A stretch of 64,000 nucleotides of DNA from CAYOWQ01 sp964407695. GTDB taxonomy: Bacteria > Planctomycetota > Phycisphaerae > Phycisphaerales > SM1A02. The stretch is taken from assembly GCA_964407695.1 (NCBI GenBank), contig CAYOWQ010000012.1, positions 62,001 to 126,000 of the forward strand. The letters are read 5' to 3'. The translations under genes and the position numbers were made by a program. Positions 48,627 to 57,588 of the stretch are shown here, in pieces. The notes below the pieces were generated by a model that worked only from the letters and a program-made list of their open reading frames with translations, searched no databases and was not told the origin of the DNA. How positions within the stretch are numbered: the first letter of the stretch is position 1; every line of letters starts with the position of its first letter.

Positions 48627-50270
48627 TCACCTTGCTGCGGGTCCGAGAAGATCCAGAAACGACCGGGATCGTCGAGGAGTTGAAGGCGCCGACGGCCACT
48701 CGTCTCGGGCCTGGTCTCGCCGCCCGCGGCTCTCACCACCGGCCGCGTCGTGCTGGTGTGAAGCCGGTCGCTGCTCACTCTGCTGCTGGTTATTCAGGTC
48801 TCCGGACGACGAGTCCCGGTGGGTCGACACCACGGTTGTACCTGCTGACTGCATCGCCGAGCTCTGGACCTGGAGTTTCTCGACCGCGAGGCCTTGCTGT
48901 TCGAGCGCGTGACGAAGCATGGGCATCGTCTGTTCCAGCAACCGGCGCGCCGGTTCTGTCGCAGCCTCAAAGACCGCCGTCACCGTTCCGCGGCTGATGC
49001 TCATATCCACACGGACCTGGCCGATCGCCGGAGGATCCAATCTCATGGTGAGGGCTCCGCCCTGCTGGGTGGTCAGGGTCTTGAGACCGCGAACCAGAAG
49101 CGCTGCATTCGGACCGTCCTCGGCTGACGATCTGGCTGAATGCTGCGCATCCGGGAGCGCAAACTGCGCCATGATGTCGGCTCCCGACCTGGCCGATATG
49201 GCCGAAGCAGGCACTCCTTGGCCCAGGCCGGATGGCGCTTCGATTCCACCCGAACGTGCGTTGGCAACGACACGAACCGTGTCATTGAGGTCGACAGCCC
49301 GCGCTTGGGCTGGAGTAGTTTCGAGATCGCCGCCGGGCTGCGTTGCATTTCGCACGGGCGATGAAGACCTTGGAGCAGCGTTGGGAACCGAATCCAGCGC
49401 CTCGGAAGGCTCGAATTGAGTCATGGGTTCTGGGTGTCCCGCCTGAAGCGTTTGTACCCTTGCGTCGACGGTCGAGCGAACAGACTTGGAAGCTGCCGGC
49501 TCAGCCTGGGGCCGTCGAGGCTGTGGAATCGGCGATTGCAGCGGGAGCTCGGTCCGCAGATCCTCCGGTGGGAGAACAGCGTCACTGGCCGAGTTGACGA
49601 CGGGGTCCGCGTGAGGCGCCGCCTGGGTTTCCGGCAGCGGTTCTGGCGGTGGAATTAGCGGAGAATTCGTCTCAAGCCCCGATGGTGCCACCGAAGGGTT
49701 GGCGACAACACCGGTGGCCTGCGCCGACTGTGGTGGCGAGCCACCTTCGACTGGTGAAGGTGCCGCCGAATCTGAACCGGATCGATTGGGAACCAGTTTC
49801 GAAGCGAGCTGCAGTTGTTCCCTGGACCGATCCGGCACTGGCTCTCCGGGTGAGAGCGGCCCATCGACCGAGCGTGCTCCATCAACCGTCGCGGCTGGAG
49901 CGGGCACTGGTGCCGGAATCGGGCTGAACAGAACAACAGGGCCATCAACGGGGACCGGATCAGAGACCTGGCCAACCTTCACAGAATCTGGCTCCACGCG
50001 CTCGATAGGCTCTGCCGGTTCAGAATTTCCTAATTTTCGGCGTGGAATTGAAGCTTCGGATGGAGTCGGTTGCGCCCACGTCGGCTGCGGCTCCGCCGCC
50101 CCTGGTCTGGCGCTCTCCTGATTCGAGGCCTCGCTCAAGTCTGTATTGAACGACCGTTTTGCCTGCGGCCGGCCGCCTGCGTCCTTTGCCTCACGAGGCG
50201 CCGCTTGCGTTCGCGCGGGTGCCGGTGGGCGAGGATCCAGTGGCGGTGCGATCGGGCTGGCTGCCGGCAT
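48627..50270 (-). CDS. fliK: Hook-length control protein
   Basis: The N-terminal 380 residues are Pro/Ala/Glu-rich and disordered, as expected for the ruler region. The C-terminal Flg_hook domain is clear: LTMRLDPPAIGQVRVDM..SRGTVTAVFEAATEPARRLLEQ...LRHALEQQGLAVEKLQVQ (about residues 415-480). It is secreted through the flagellar export gate. The start at 50270 makes it overlap the MotE-like gene by 80 nt; no better in-frame start with a ribosome-binding site is obvious, and a downstream start cannot be excluded. Confidence 0.9.
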   Translation of the reverse strand: MPAASPIAPPLDPRPPAPARTQAAPREAKDAGGRPQAKRSFNTDLSEASNQESARPGAAEPQPTWAQPTPSEASIPRRKLGNSEPAEPIERVEPDSVKVGQVSDPVPVDGPVVLFSPIPAPVPAPAATVDGARSVDGPLSPGEPVPDRSREQLQLASKLVPNRSGSDSAAPSPVEGGSPPQSAQATGVVANPSVAPSGLETNSPLIPPPEPLPETQAAPHADPVVNSASDAVLPPEDLRTELPLQSPIPQPRRPQAEPAASKSVRSTVDARVQTLQAGHPEPMTQFEPSEALDSVPNAAPRSSSPVRNATQPGGDLETTPAQARAVDLNDTVRVVANARSGGIEAPSGLGQGVPASAISARSGADIMAQFALPDAQHSARSSAEDGPNAALLVRGLKTLTTQQGGALTMRLDPPAIGQVRVDMSISRGTVTAVFEAATEPARRLLEQTMPMLRHALEQQGLAVEKLQVQSSAMQSAGTTVVSTHRDSSSGDLNNQQQSEQRPASHQHDAAGGESRGRRDQARDEWPSAPSTPRRSRSFLDLLGPAAR

Positions 50271-50961
50271 CGGTGGGTTCTCCGACTTCGGCAGGGCTGC
50301 CGAGGCGTCGAAGTCTTTCGAGCAAATCCGTTGCCAATTGCGATTCGACCGGAGTCTTGAACTCCTTCAGAATCTTGCCCGCGCTGCGGCCGGACATTGC
50401 ATTCAGATAGGCGACTGCCTGTTCCGTCTTTCCGTCATTGACGAGATTCGTGATCTTCTCTTTCCCCTGCTTTGGCGGAAGCGACTCAATGAGCTTCACA
50501 GCCTTCTGGAACTGCTCATCGGTCTCCGCATCCTGTTGGGCGGCCACTGAATTCTGATAGGCGGCTTTCTCAGCCTCGAATCTCCTTCTGAGGTCCTCGA
50601 TTGCCCGTTCGCGGGCGTCAAGAGCTGCGCTCAATTGGCGCTTTTCTTCTTCAAGTCGGCGCAAAGCCTGCGCGGTCTGCTGCTGAATCTGGTTCAAGAC
50701 AGCTACCTGAGCGGAGCTGGTCATTGGTGGATTGAGCAGCCTCGCCGCGTCTTCTGCCTTTGCTTCAGCTTCGGCGTCCTGTTTGGCCTTCTCGGCCTCG
50801 GCCATGGCCTGTTCATCGGCGGTGGTACCAAGCAGGTTTCGAACCTCCTGAATTCGATCGCCGTTGAGCCTCTTGGTCTGCCAGAGCCAAAGCACAAAGA
50901 CCAGAATCGCGATGAGATTGGAGAGGGCAAGGACGCTGATGATGTTCCAGATCGTTCTCAT
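50191..50961 (-). CDS. MotE-like membrane coiled-coil protein
   Basis: One N-terminal membrane helix (residues 7-27: IISVLALSNLIAILVFVLWLW) anchors a long periplasmic coiled coil (about 50-150). A compact C-terminal domain, with VKLIESLPPKQGKEKITNLVNDGKTEQAVAYLNAMSG (positions about 155-190), resembles the MgtE-N-like end of MotE. MotE proteins chaperone stator MotC in Epsilonproteobacteria, and similar genes lie beside fliJ elsewhere. This gene sits between fliJ (4-nt overlap) and fliK. Assignment to the MotE group is from architecture and position. Confidence 0.72.
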   Translation of the reverse strand: MRTIWNIISVLALSNLIAILVFVLWLWQTKRLNGDRIQEVRNLLGTTADEQAMAEAEKAKQDAEAEAKAEDAARLLNPPMTSSAQVAVLNQIQQQTAQALRRLEEEKRQLSAALDARERAIEDLRRRFEAEKAAYQNSVAAQQDAETDEQFQKAVKLIESLPPKQGKEKITNLVNDGKTEQAVAYLNAMSGRSAGKILKEFKTPVESQLATDLLERLRRLGSPAEVGEPTDAGSQPDRTATGSSPTGTRANASGAS

Positions 50962-51407
50962 GGCGACAGGTTGGCTGCAATCCGAGTGCCGACAAGATCA
51001 TCCAGCGCCGCCTGTTCCCTCTTTTCCAAGGATTGTCGCCATTCAAGATGGCGGCGCTCCCGAAGCAGCTCGAGCGCACGTCGCTTGCGGGCCGCCACGG
51101 CGACGCGGGCCGTGGCCGAGTCGATCTTGCGCTGCAACCCCGCGAGGCGAAGGACAGCCTGTTGGGCCCGGCGCTGGCCGGATCGAGTCGCCACGGCATG
51201 CTGGCGCAGCAGGCTTACATCGAGGTGTCCGGTCAGCCCTGCGCGAAGCTCCGTCCTGCCCTCCCTGAGCTTGAGGTCATGACGCCGAAGTTCCGTCTCT
51301 ATCGCCACACGTTCGTGAACAAGTGCGGCCAGCTCGATCTGCAGGCGCTGCTCCTCCTGGCGGCGGATCTTGAGCAATGCGTCAAGATCGAATTTGAATT
51401 TCGGCAT
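50958..51407 (-). CDS. fliJ: Flagellar export chaperone FliJ
   Basis: This short, highly helical, basic coiled coil of 149 residues opens FKFDLDALLKIRRQEEQRLQIELA, the typical FliJ N-terminus. It sits immediately downstream of fliI (13 nt). FliJ inserts into the FliI hexamer like the F1 gamma stalk and helps recycle export chaperones. It overlaps the MotE-like gene by 4 nt. Confidence 0.85.
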   Translation of the reverse strand: MPKFKFDLDALLKIRRQEEQRLQIELAALVHERVAIETELRRHDLKLREGRTELRAGLTGHLDVSLLRQHAVATRSGQRRAQQAVLRLAGLQRKIDSATARVAVAARKRRALELLRERRHLEWRQSLEKREQAALDDLVGTRIAANLSP

Positions 51408-51420
51408 GTGTCACCGGGTC

Positions 51421-52788
51421 TCAGGCAGCGCGGGTGCGGGCAGATTTGGTGGCGGCGGTGCGAGTGGCTTCGATCGCGGCTGCCAACTCAAGCAATCCTC
51501 GACAGGTTCTCGGATACTCGGCAGTTTCACTGAGTGACTGGCGAAGGAATCCAAGGATTCTGTCCTCTAGCGCCAGATAGGTGTCTACCTCAGGATTCGA
51601 CCCCCGCACATACGCGCCGATGCGAATGATCTCTTCCGCATCCCGGTACGACGCGATGGTCGCAAGGAGCGTGCGCCGGGCCTGGATGTGATGCGGGTCA
51701 CAGACCTTGTCGGCAACGCGGGAGATCGAGTCGAGCACGTCGATTGCGGGGTAGTGACCTGCGGCGGCCAGCCGGCGAGAGAGTGCGATGTGTCCGTCGA
51801 GAATGCCTCGAGCGGCATCGGATACCGGCTCGGTCAGATCGTCTCCCTCGACAAGAATCGTGTAGATACCGGTGATTGAGCCGCCGGAATCTCCCAGGCC
51901 CGCCCGTTCAAGCAGTCGCGACATGAGCGAAAACACCGACGGCGTGTATCCCTTCGTTGCCGGCGGCTCGCCAACCGCCAGTCCGATCTGACGTTGAGCC
52001 TGGGCGAGACGCGTAATCGAGTCCATCATCAACATCACGTGCTTGCCCATTTCACGGAAGTGCTCGGCAATGGCACACGCCGCCAGGGCGGCCCGCACCC
52101 TCAGCAGCGGCGATTCATCGCCGGTGGACACGACGACAACCGAACGCGCGAGTCCATCCGTCCCAAGAGTGTGTTCGACGAACTCCCGCACCTCGCGGCC
52201 GCGCTCGCCCACCAGTGCAATCACATTGACATCCGCTGCGGTGTTTCTGGCGATCGCAGCAAGGAGCGACGATTTTCCTACGCCAGGTCCGGCAAAGATG
52301 CCCATTCGCTGGCCTCGACCCACGGTCAGTACGCCATCGATAGCTCGAATGCCAGTGGGGAGAGGATCGCCGATCAGACCGCGTCGCAAGGCGTTGACCG
52401 GATCGGCATGAAGTGGTTGCGGGGCCGTATCAAGGGTCGCCCCCCGTTCATCGATCGGGCGACCCAGCCCGTCGATCACTCGGCCAAGAAGGCTTGGGCC
52501 CGCCTGAATCGAGGCATCCGCCTGCTCGCCGATGACCACAGCGCCGGGCTCAAGCCTCTCGATTCCTGCATACAGCATGACCAGACTGACCGAGCCGTCG
52601 AAGCCGACCACCTCACCCCGTGCCGGTGCGTGACCTGGAAGTCGCCCTTCGATTCTCACGATGGATCCGATGGGAAGAGGAAGGTCGTGAACCCTGAGAA
52701 GCAGACCGCGCACGGCGGCTGCCGAGCCCTGCACCTGCACCGGATGCAACCGTTCCACCGACTGAATGGCACGAGCCAGAATGGTCAC
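51421..52788 (-). CDS. fliI: Flagellar type III export ATPase
   Basis: This hexameric ATPase energises flagellar protein export at the cytoplasmic base. The P-loop AGPGVGKS (166-173), GERGREVREF, VVVSTGDESPLLR and the T3SS-specific YTPSVFSLMSRLLERAG are present; the last separates FliI from F1-beta. The length of 455 residues is typical. Its start overlaps the fliH stop by 4 nt, and fliJ follows after 13 nt. Confidence 0.95.
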   Translation of the reverse strand: MTILARAIQSVERLHPVQVQGSAAAVRGLLLRVHDLPLPIGSIVRIEGRLPGHAPARGEVVGFDGSVSLVMLYAGIERLEPGAVVIGEQADASIQAGPSLLGRVIDGLGRPIDERGATLDTAPQPLHADPVNALRRGLIGDPLPTGIRAIDGVLTVGRGQRMGIFAGPGVGKSSLLAAIARNTAADVNVIALVGERGREVREFVEHTLGTDGLARSVVVVSTGDESPLLRVRAALAACAIAEHFREMGKHVMLMMDSITRLAQAQRQIGLAVGEPPATKGYTPSVFSLMSRLLERAGLGDSGGSITGIYTILVEGDDLTEPVSDAARGILDGHIALSRRLAAAGHYPAIDVLDSISRVADKVCDPHHIQARRTLLATIASYRDAEEIIRIGAYVRGSNPEVDTYLALEDRILGFLRQSLSETAEYPRTCRGLLELAAAIEATRTAATKSARTRAA

Positions 52789-53540
52789 GACTCTCTCGTC
52801 TCCAATGGCGCCTCGTCATCCACCGCCGGCGAGTCACCCTGGTTTTGTTCCGGAAGCAGCGCGGTCACCAGGCGATCCAACTGCACCGAGAGTCTGGCAT
52901 CAATGCAGCCGCGGCTGGTTCGCACGAGACAACCGCCTCGTTGAATCGTGGGGTCATCCACGATCCTGATCTGGGTTGTTCCACCCAGGCGCTCGGCCAG
53001 CGCCGGAACAAACTCCTCAATCAATGGTCGGTCGTCGGGTGAGATCGCCAGCACGATGACCGACGGATCCAAGACCGTGGCAACGGCTGCAGCGACCTGA
53101 TCCTTGACAACATCCGCGTCAACAAGGGGCACGCGATGAACGATTTTCCTCCCAATCGCGACACCCAGCGCCAGGACGTCCTGTTGCGCCTCAAGGTACA
53201 TCCGAAGTCGCTCGCTCTCGATTCGCTCGGCAAGGCCGCTCCACGTTTCGGCAATTTCTTCCAGCCTTGGACGAATCTCTGCCAACGCCTGCGCCTGCCC
53301 CTTGGCGCGTCCTTCTTCCTCTCCACTCTTCTCGCCGCGGGCAAACCCTTGCTGAAATCCGCGACCATCTGCCGCATCGATGAGACGTTGCGCCTCGACG
53401 CGGGCCGTTTCCAGGATCTGTTGAGCCTCGAATCTGGCTCGCTCGATCACATCGTCGGCCAGCCGTCGCAGATTCCCGAGGTTGAGCACCACGGCATTCC
53501 GGGAAATCGTGGCGGCATCACCGTTTTTGAGGAGGGGCAT
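52785..53540 (-). CDS. fliH: Flagellar export apparatus regulator FliH
   Basis: The protein binds FliI and anchors it to the C-ring. The central helical segment has the Gly-spaced GFARGEKSGEEEGRAKG repeat (about 65-82), a FliH hallmark. The C-terminal V-type ATPase E-like domain has VLALGVAIGRKIVH and a final DAGLSVQLDRLV-like end (IDARLSVQLDRLV). The 251 residues are normal. The gene overlaps fliI by 4 nt and follows fliG by 35 nt. Confidence 0.9.
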   Translation of the reverse strand: MPLLKNGDAATISRNAVVLNLGNLRRLADDVIERARFEAQQILETARVEAQRLIDAADGRGFQQGFARGEKSGEEEGRAKGQAQALAEIRPRLEEIAETWSGLAERIESERLRMYLEAQQDVLALGVAIGRKIVHRVPLVDADVVKDQVAAAVATVLDPSVIVLAISPDDRPLIEEFVPALAERLGGTTQIRIVDDPTIQRGGCLVRTSRGCIDARLSVQLDRLVTALLPEQNQGDSPAVDDEAPLETRES

Positions 53541-53575
53541 GGACGAGGCTCCACGTGGCGATGGAAAAGCTGAGG

Positions 53576-54616
53576 TCAGACAATGAGGTCTTTCTCACCA
53601 CCTCGGCCGGAAATGATGATCTCGCCGGCATCCTCGAGTCGGCGCACGATGTCGACGATGCGCTGTTGGGCCGATTCGACATCGCTGACCCGCACCGGCC
53701 CCATGAACTGCATGTCTTCCTTGATGAGCTCCGCAGCGCGGCTCGACATGTTCTTGAAGATCTTCTCGCGGAGGCTATCCGACGCCGTTTTCAGGGCAAG
53801 GCAGAGTTCGTCGTTGTCGACTTCCTTCAGCACGGCCTGAATGCCCTTGTCGTCAACCATGTTGATGTCCTCGAACACAAACATCAAGCGCCGAATCTCT
53901 TCGACCAGTTCCGGATCCTCTCCCTCCACGCCTTCCATGATGCCACGTTCCGTGGCGCGATCGCACAGATTCAGGATCTCTGCAACCGTCTCAATGCCCC
54001 CCACCTTTTCCATGCTGCTCATCAACATGTTCGAGAGACGGGATTCAAGTCCGACTTCCACTTCGCGGATCACCTCGGGATTGGTCTGCTCCATGTTCGC
54101 AACGCGACGAACGACCTCGATCTGCTTTTGCGGCGGCAACCCGACGAGAATCTCCGACGCCTTGTGATGCGGAAGGTGGCTCAGGATCAGGGCGATGGTC
54201 TGCGGATGTTCATCCTGGATGAAGGTCAGAAGATTCTCGCTCTCCGCGCGTTGGAGGAACGCGAACGGAGTCTTCTGCACCTGCGTCTGGATCTGCGAAA
54301 TCACCTTGTCGGCCTGCTTGCCTTCCAGCGAATTCTTCACCAGCATTTTCGCGTAATCGAGCCCACCTTCCTTCACATACTGGTTGGCCATGCTGAGCGT
54401 ATAAAACTCATGAATCACCGCCTGGGCCAGGTCCTTGGGCACTTCGCCCAGCGACGCGAGCGCTCGCGTGACCTCCTCGATGGTCTCCGACGGCAATTGC
54501 TTCAGAAGCGATCCGGCCGCCTCCGCCTCGAGCACGAGGAGAAGGACGGCCGCCTTGCGAACTCCGTCGAGTTCGTCAATCGTGGAAGGGAGTTTCTGAT
54601 TGGCTCGGATTGGCAT
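53576..54616 (-). CDS. fliG: Flagellar motor switch protein FliG
   Basis: FliG forms the rotor ring that interacts with MotA. The three-domain layout is complete: the N-terminal domain binding FliF, the middle domain with DEHPQTIALILSHLP and the EHPQ motif, and the C-terminal domain with MFVFEDINMVDDKGIQAVLKEVD and NMSSRAAELIKEDMQFMGPVRVSDVE (positions about 290-315). The latter holds the charged residues that contact the stator. The length of 346 residues is standard. fliF precedes it by 13 nt. Confidence 0.96.
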   Translation of the reverse strand: MPIRANQKLPSTIDELDGVRKAAVLLLVLEAEAAGSLLKQLPSETIEEVTRALASLGEVPKDLAQAVIHEFYTLSMANQYVKEGGLDYAKMLVKNSLEGKQADKVISQIQTQVQKTPFAFLQRAESENLLTFIQDEHPQTIALILSHLPHHKASEILVGLPPQKQIEVVRRVANMEQTNPEVIREVEVGLESRLSNMLMSSMEKVGGIETVAEILNLCDRATERGIMEGVEGEDPELVEEIRRLMFVFEDINMVDDKGIQAVLKEVDNDELCLALKTASDSLREKIFKNMSSRAAELIKEDMQFMGPVRVSDVESAQQRIVDIVRRLEDAGEIIISGRGGEKDLIV

Positions 54617-54629
54617 GGAACTGGTTCGC

Positions 54630-56285
54630 CTACAGGTCGGTCTTCATCCATCGGCGAAGGAGCGCTGCGGCCTCATCAGGGTTTTCTCGCACAGACTCGT
54701 TCACCTGGCTCAACATCTGCTGACGCTTCAGGGCCTCATCATCAAGTTCCATCCCCTCAAGCGCCGGGGTCGATTCGTCAGCCTCGCCCACAATGTCGGA
54801 ATCATCAACCTGAATCGGCGGCGGCAGTCCCGCGAGTTCGCTGGCCGACGGAAGCGGCTCCTGCTTCCCTGCCTTCTTCACCAGCATGAACATCATCAGC
54901 AGGCTCACCACCGCAAGTGCACCCAGTCCGATCGTCTTGATCATGCCCTCCGGTGCTGCTTCGGCGATCATCCAAGGCGAGGTTGAGGCCTCCTGCAGTC
55001 GCGATCCCGTCTCGGCCATGGCGAAGTCCGGTATGACACCGACCACGACATCACCTTTGATCGCTCCCACCATTCCAACCGTGTCAACCAAGGGCGACAC
55101 CAACTCGGAAATCTGCGATCGCTGCTGCTGCTCGATGGCCGTCAGCTCGGCGTCGGTCGGCTCCGCCGCCTGATCATTCTTGGAATTCCGATAGACGCCG
55201 ATCAGGAACGATCGGGGAACGCCGATGGAGGCATTGATCTTGAGGGCATACCCCTTGGCGTCCTTGGTGACGCTGTGTTCGGCAGGGAATCGTGGTTCGA
55301 GCGTCGATTCACTCTGTTCCTGGCTGCTCGACGTGGAGCTGCGACCGCCGCTCTCGAGCGAGACCGCCACATTCGATTGAATGCCCGGTTCCGCACCACC
55401 CGAGTTGGTGGACATGCTGCTGACGGAGCTTCGCTCGGTTTTCGGACCCACCACCGCATCGCGATAGGTGTCCTGGTGCCGGGTCACATCGGTGGTATCC
55501 ACCAGAGCGTTCACACCCACGATCACGCCCGGGATGTAGCTCAGCGCAGACTCGATCTTCTCTTTGGTGAGGCGCTCGGTATTGACCTTGTGCTCCAGAT
55601 TGCCGCCTGCCGTGAGACTGTCCGAGCTTCGCGGCATGCGCATTCGGTTGGCGTTGGCGTCCGTGACGGCGACGCGCTCCGGCTTCAGCCCCGCGTGGGC
55701 CCCTGCCACCAGTCGGGCCACCGCATCCACCGTCTCCTGATTCATCTCCCCCGATTTCATAACCACGTTCACCGATGCCGAAGGGGGCACGTAGCTGGAT
55801 CCAAAGCCCTGCATTCGCCCAGGCTCATCAATGACGACCGTGGCGCTCCGAACCCCGGTCATCCTGGAGATCATCCGGCTCAGCACGTTCATCTTTGCGG
55901 TGAGCCATCGTTTCTGATCCCGTTCGCGGCTGGAGAACGGGTTCTCCTGCTGCAACAGCGATTCGAAATCTATCGTGCCGACGTCGGCATCCCCATCCTC
56001 GGTGAGATGGGCCAGCACCGCGTACTTCTGCTCCGATTGAACCAGCAGCTTGGCGCCGTCCTTCTTGTAAGGAATGTCCATCTGCTCCATCCACTCAATC
56101 GCCTGCGGCTGCGCGGAAACCTTCACCGGGAGCACGGTCATCGACGAGGTTCCCGCGTATTGCTGCACGAGGAACAAGCCCATGATCAGGATGATGACCA
56201 GGGAGCCAATGAGCAGCCGGCTGGAGACGGGGAGTTCCCGCATCCGCTGCAAGACGACATCAAGCTGTTGGCGAAACCTCTGCAC
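54630..56285 (-). CDS. fliF: MS-ring protein FliF
   Basis: FliF makes the membrane-embedded base plate of the motor. The two membrane helices lie at about 22-42 (SRLLIGSLVIILIMGLFLV) and 450-470. Between them are the ring-building motifs of the secretin/PrgK-like fold (KRWLTAKMNVLSRMISRMTGVRSATVVID, positions about 125-155, and VAVTDANANRM). The C-terminal tail ends with ENPDEAAALLRRWM, the FliG-binding helix. The 551-residue length is normal. It follows fliE by 78 nt. Confidence 0.95.
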   Translation of the reverse strand: MQRFRQQLDVVLQRMRELPVSSRLLIGSLVIILIMGLFLVQQYAGTSSMTVLPVKVSAQPQAIEWMEQMDIPYKKDGAKLLVQSEQKYAVLAHLTEDGDADVGTIDFESLLQQENPFSSRERDQKRWLTAKMNVLSRMISRMTGVRSATVVIDEPGRMQGFGSSYVPPSASVNVVMKSGEMNQETVDAVARLVAGAHAGLKPERVAVTDANANRMRMPRSSDSLTAGGNLEHKVNTERLTKEKIESALSYIPGVIVGVNALVDTTDVTRHQDTYRDAVVGPKTERSSVSSMSTNSGGAEPGIQSNVAVSLESGGRSSTSSSQEQSESTLEPRFPAEHSVTKDAKGYALKINASIGVPRSFLIGVYRNSKNDQAAEPTDAELTAIEQQQRSQISELVSPLVDTVGMVGAIKGDVVVGVIPDFAMAETGSRLQEASTSPWMIAEAAPEGMIKTIGLGALAVVSLLMMFMLVKKAGKQEPLPSASELAGLPPPIQVDDSDIVGEADESTPALEGMELDDEALKRQQMLSQVNESVRENPDEAAALLRRWMKTDL

Positions 56286-56363
56286 CTCGTCGGCCTCCTG
56301 CCTCGACGGTGATTCCTCAAACCTGCTTCGCCCGCTCGGCCATCCTGGCCCGGGGCGCGTTCA

Positions 56364-56684
56364 CTACACCCTCATCTGCCTGAGTTCGTCATAGGCATCC
56401 ATCACCTTGTTTCGAACTTGAAGCAGCATCTTGAAAGCCGTATCCGCCTTCTGACTGGCGAGGATGACGCCTTCCAGATCGGTCCGACGACCCGTGGCGA
56501 GATCTTCCGCCGCCGCCTCCGCATCCTGTTGCAATTCATTGACCTGCCGGATCTGATCCTGCATCAATTCCTTGAAGGTCGGTCCGGTGGGTTGCTCGTT
56601 GCAGCAACCTTCGCGGGCGACGCCTGCAGACCGAAGGGCCTGAGAGGCGTTGGCTTGTCCGAGAAGTCCGAGGGGATCAGTCAT
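56364..56684 (-). CDS. fliE: Flagellar hook-basal body protein FliE
   Basis: FliE joins the MS ring to the rod. The conserved C-terminal helices FKELMQDQIRQVNELQQDAEA and DLEGVILASQKADTAFKMLLQVRNKVMDAYDELRQM (positions about 68-104) are unmistakable. The 106 residues are typical. The N-terminus carries a Cys-Cys pair not seen in most members. flgC is 17 nt upstream. Confidence 0.93.
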   Translation of the reverse strand: MTDPLGLLGQANASQALRSAGVAREGCCNEQPTGPTFKELMQDQIRQVNELQQDAEAAAEDLATGRRTDLEGVILASQKADTAFKMLLQVRNKVMDAYDELRQMRV

Positions 56685-56701
56685 GAAAGGCGCTCGTCAA
56701 C

Positions 56702-57109
56702 TTATGCCAGCAGCTGCAGGGCGGAATTGATCATCGACTTGGCGGTCTCCGCGGCCGCAATGTTCGCCTCATATGACCTGCGAGCCTCCATGGAGTTCAT
56801 CAACTCGACCTCGGGCGAAATGTCGGGATACCCGACATACCCCTCATTGTCAGCAAACGGCGAGCCCGGCTCAAATCGTTTCACGACGGACGAGTCTTCG
56901 CGAATCTCCGAGACGTGGACCCCAAGCGACGAGCCGGAAGACGGATCACCCGTCGAGAGGATGGGAATTCGACGATGAAACGGGGCGTACTGTCCCTGCT
57001 CATTGGTAATTGCATCGCGATTGGCGAGATTCGCGGCGTACGCCTCGAGGCGCACCCGTTGCGCCACCATGCCGGACGTCGAAATCTCAAGGGAGCCATA
57101 CATGGGCAA
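56702..57109 (-). CDS. flgC: Proximal rod protein FlgC
   Basis: The N-terminal rod signature is SLEISTSGMVAQRVRLEAYAANLANRDA (residues 6-33), and the C-terminal motif VELMNSMEARRSYEANIAAAETAKSMINSALQL (positions about 102-134) is diagnostic of FlgC. The length of 135 residues is standard. It lies 6 nt after flgB. Confidence 0.94.
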   Translation of the reverse strand: MPMYGSLEISTSGMVAQRVRLEAYAANLANRDAITNEQGQYAPFHRRIPILSTGDPSSGSSLGVHVSEIREDSSVVKRFEPGSPFADNEGYVGYPDISPEVELMNSMEARRSYEANIAAAETAKSMINSALQLLA

Positions 57110-57115
57110 TTACTC

Positions 57116-57547
57116 CTAGAGCCGTTCGCGAATCGCGATGTTGAGCAGAGCAACGCGGCCACGCATCAACTCCGCCGCCACGCGATACGACGTGAAGTTC
57201 TCGGTGAGATCCTGCATCAGCCGTTCCAAACTGCGGTCATTGCCGTCGTGAAAGAGCAAATTGTCGCCAATTGGAGAGGGAGAGAGGTTCATTCGGTCAG
57301 CGTTCGCCTTGACCTCCTGAGTGTTCTCCAGATGCAGGTCGCCCCCGCCCTGTCCACGGCGACGATCGACTGCATCGGCCAACTGGGCCTGAAATCCGGA
57401 CACCGAGACATCCATGGGCCGAAAGCCCGGCGTTGAGATATTCGCCAGATTGGAAGCGATCAGCCGCTGCCGAGCGCCGGCAAACTGCATCAATCGCTCC
57501 AGCGTCGGTAGCGCTCCGGCATTCGAGATTCCATCAATCAGTGTCAT
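57116..57547 (-). CDS. flgB: Proximal rod protein FlgB
   Basis: The rod-protein motif ARQRLIASNLANISTPGFRPMDV lies near residues 25-47, and NFTSYRVAAELMRGRVALLNIAI is at the C-terminus. The ATG at 57545-57547 gives 143 residues, matching the family. The frame stays open for 72 more codons upstream, but that part overlaps the regulator gene and is not conserved. It is the first structural gene of the flagellar operon. No strong ribosome-binding site is visible. Confidence 0.93.
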   Translation of the reverse strand: MTLIDGISNAGALPTLERLMQFAGARQRLIASNLANISTPGFRPMDVSVSGFQAQLADAVDRRRGQGGGDLHLENTQEVKANADRMNLSPSPIGDNLLFHDGNDRSLERLMQDLTENFTSYRVAAELMRGRVALLNIAIRERL

Positions 57548-57556
57548 AGATGCCGC

Positions 57557-57571
57557 GCATTCTTTGCGCCA
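57557..57571 (-). promoter_or_regulatory. Possible sigma-54 -24/-12 element before flgB
   Basis: The minus-strand sequence TGGCGCAAAGAATGC has the GG and GC dinucleotides at the exact spacing expected of a sigma-54 promoter. The matches outside those pairs are partial. Its predicted start site would fall at the flgB start codon, leaving no leader, and the same bases form part of a TGCGCC-ACT-GGCGCA hairpin. The element is therefore doubtful. Confidence 0.25.
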
Positions 57572-57588
57572 CTGGCGCAGAAACTGCC

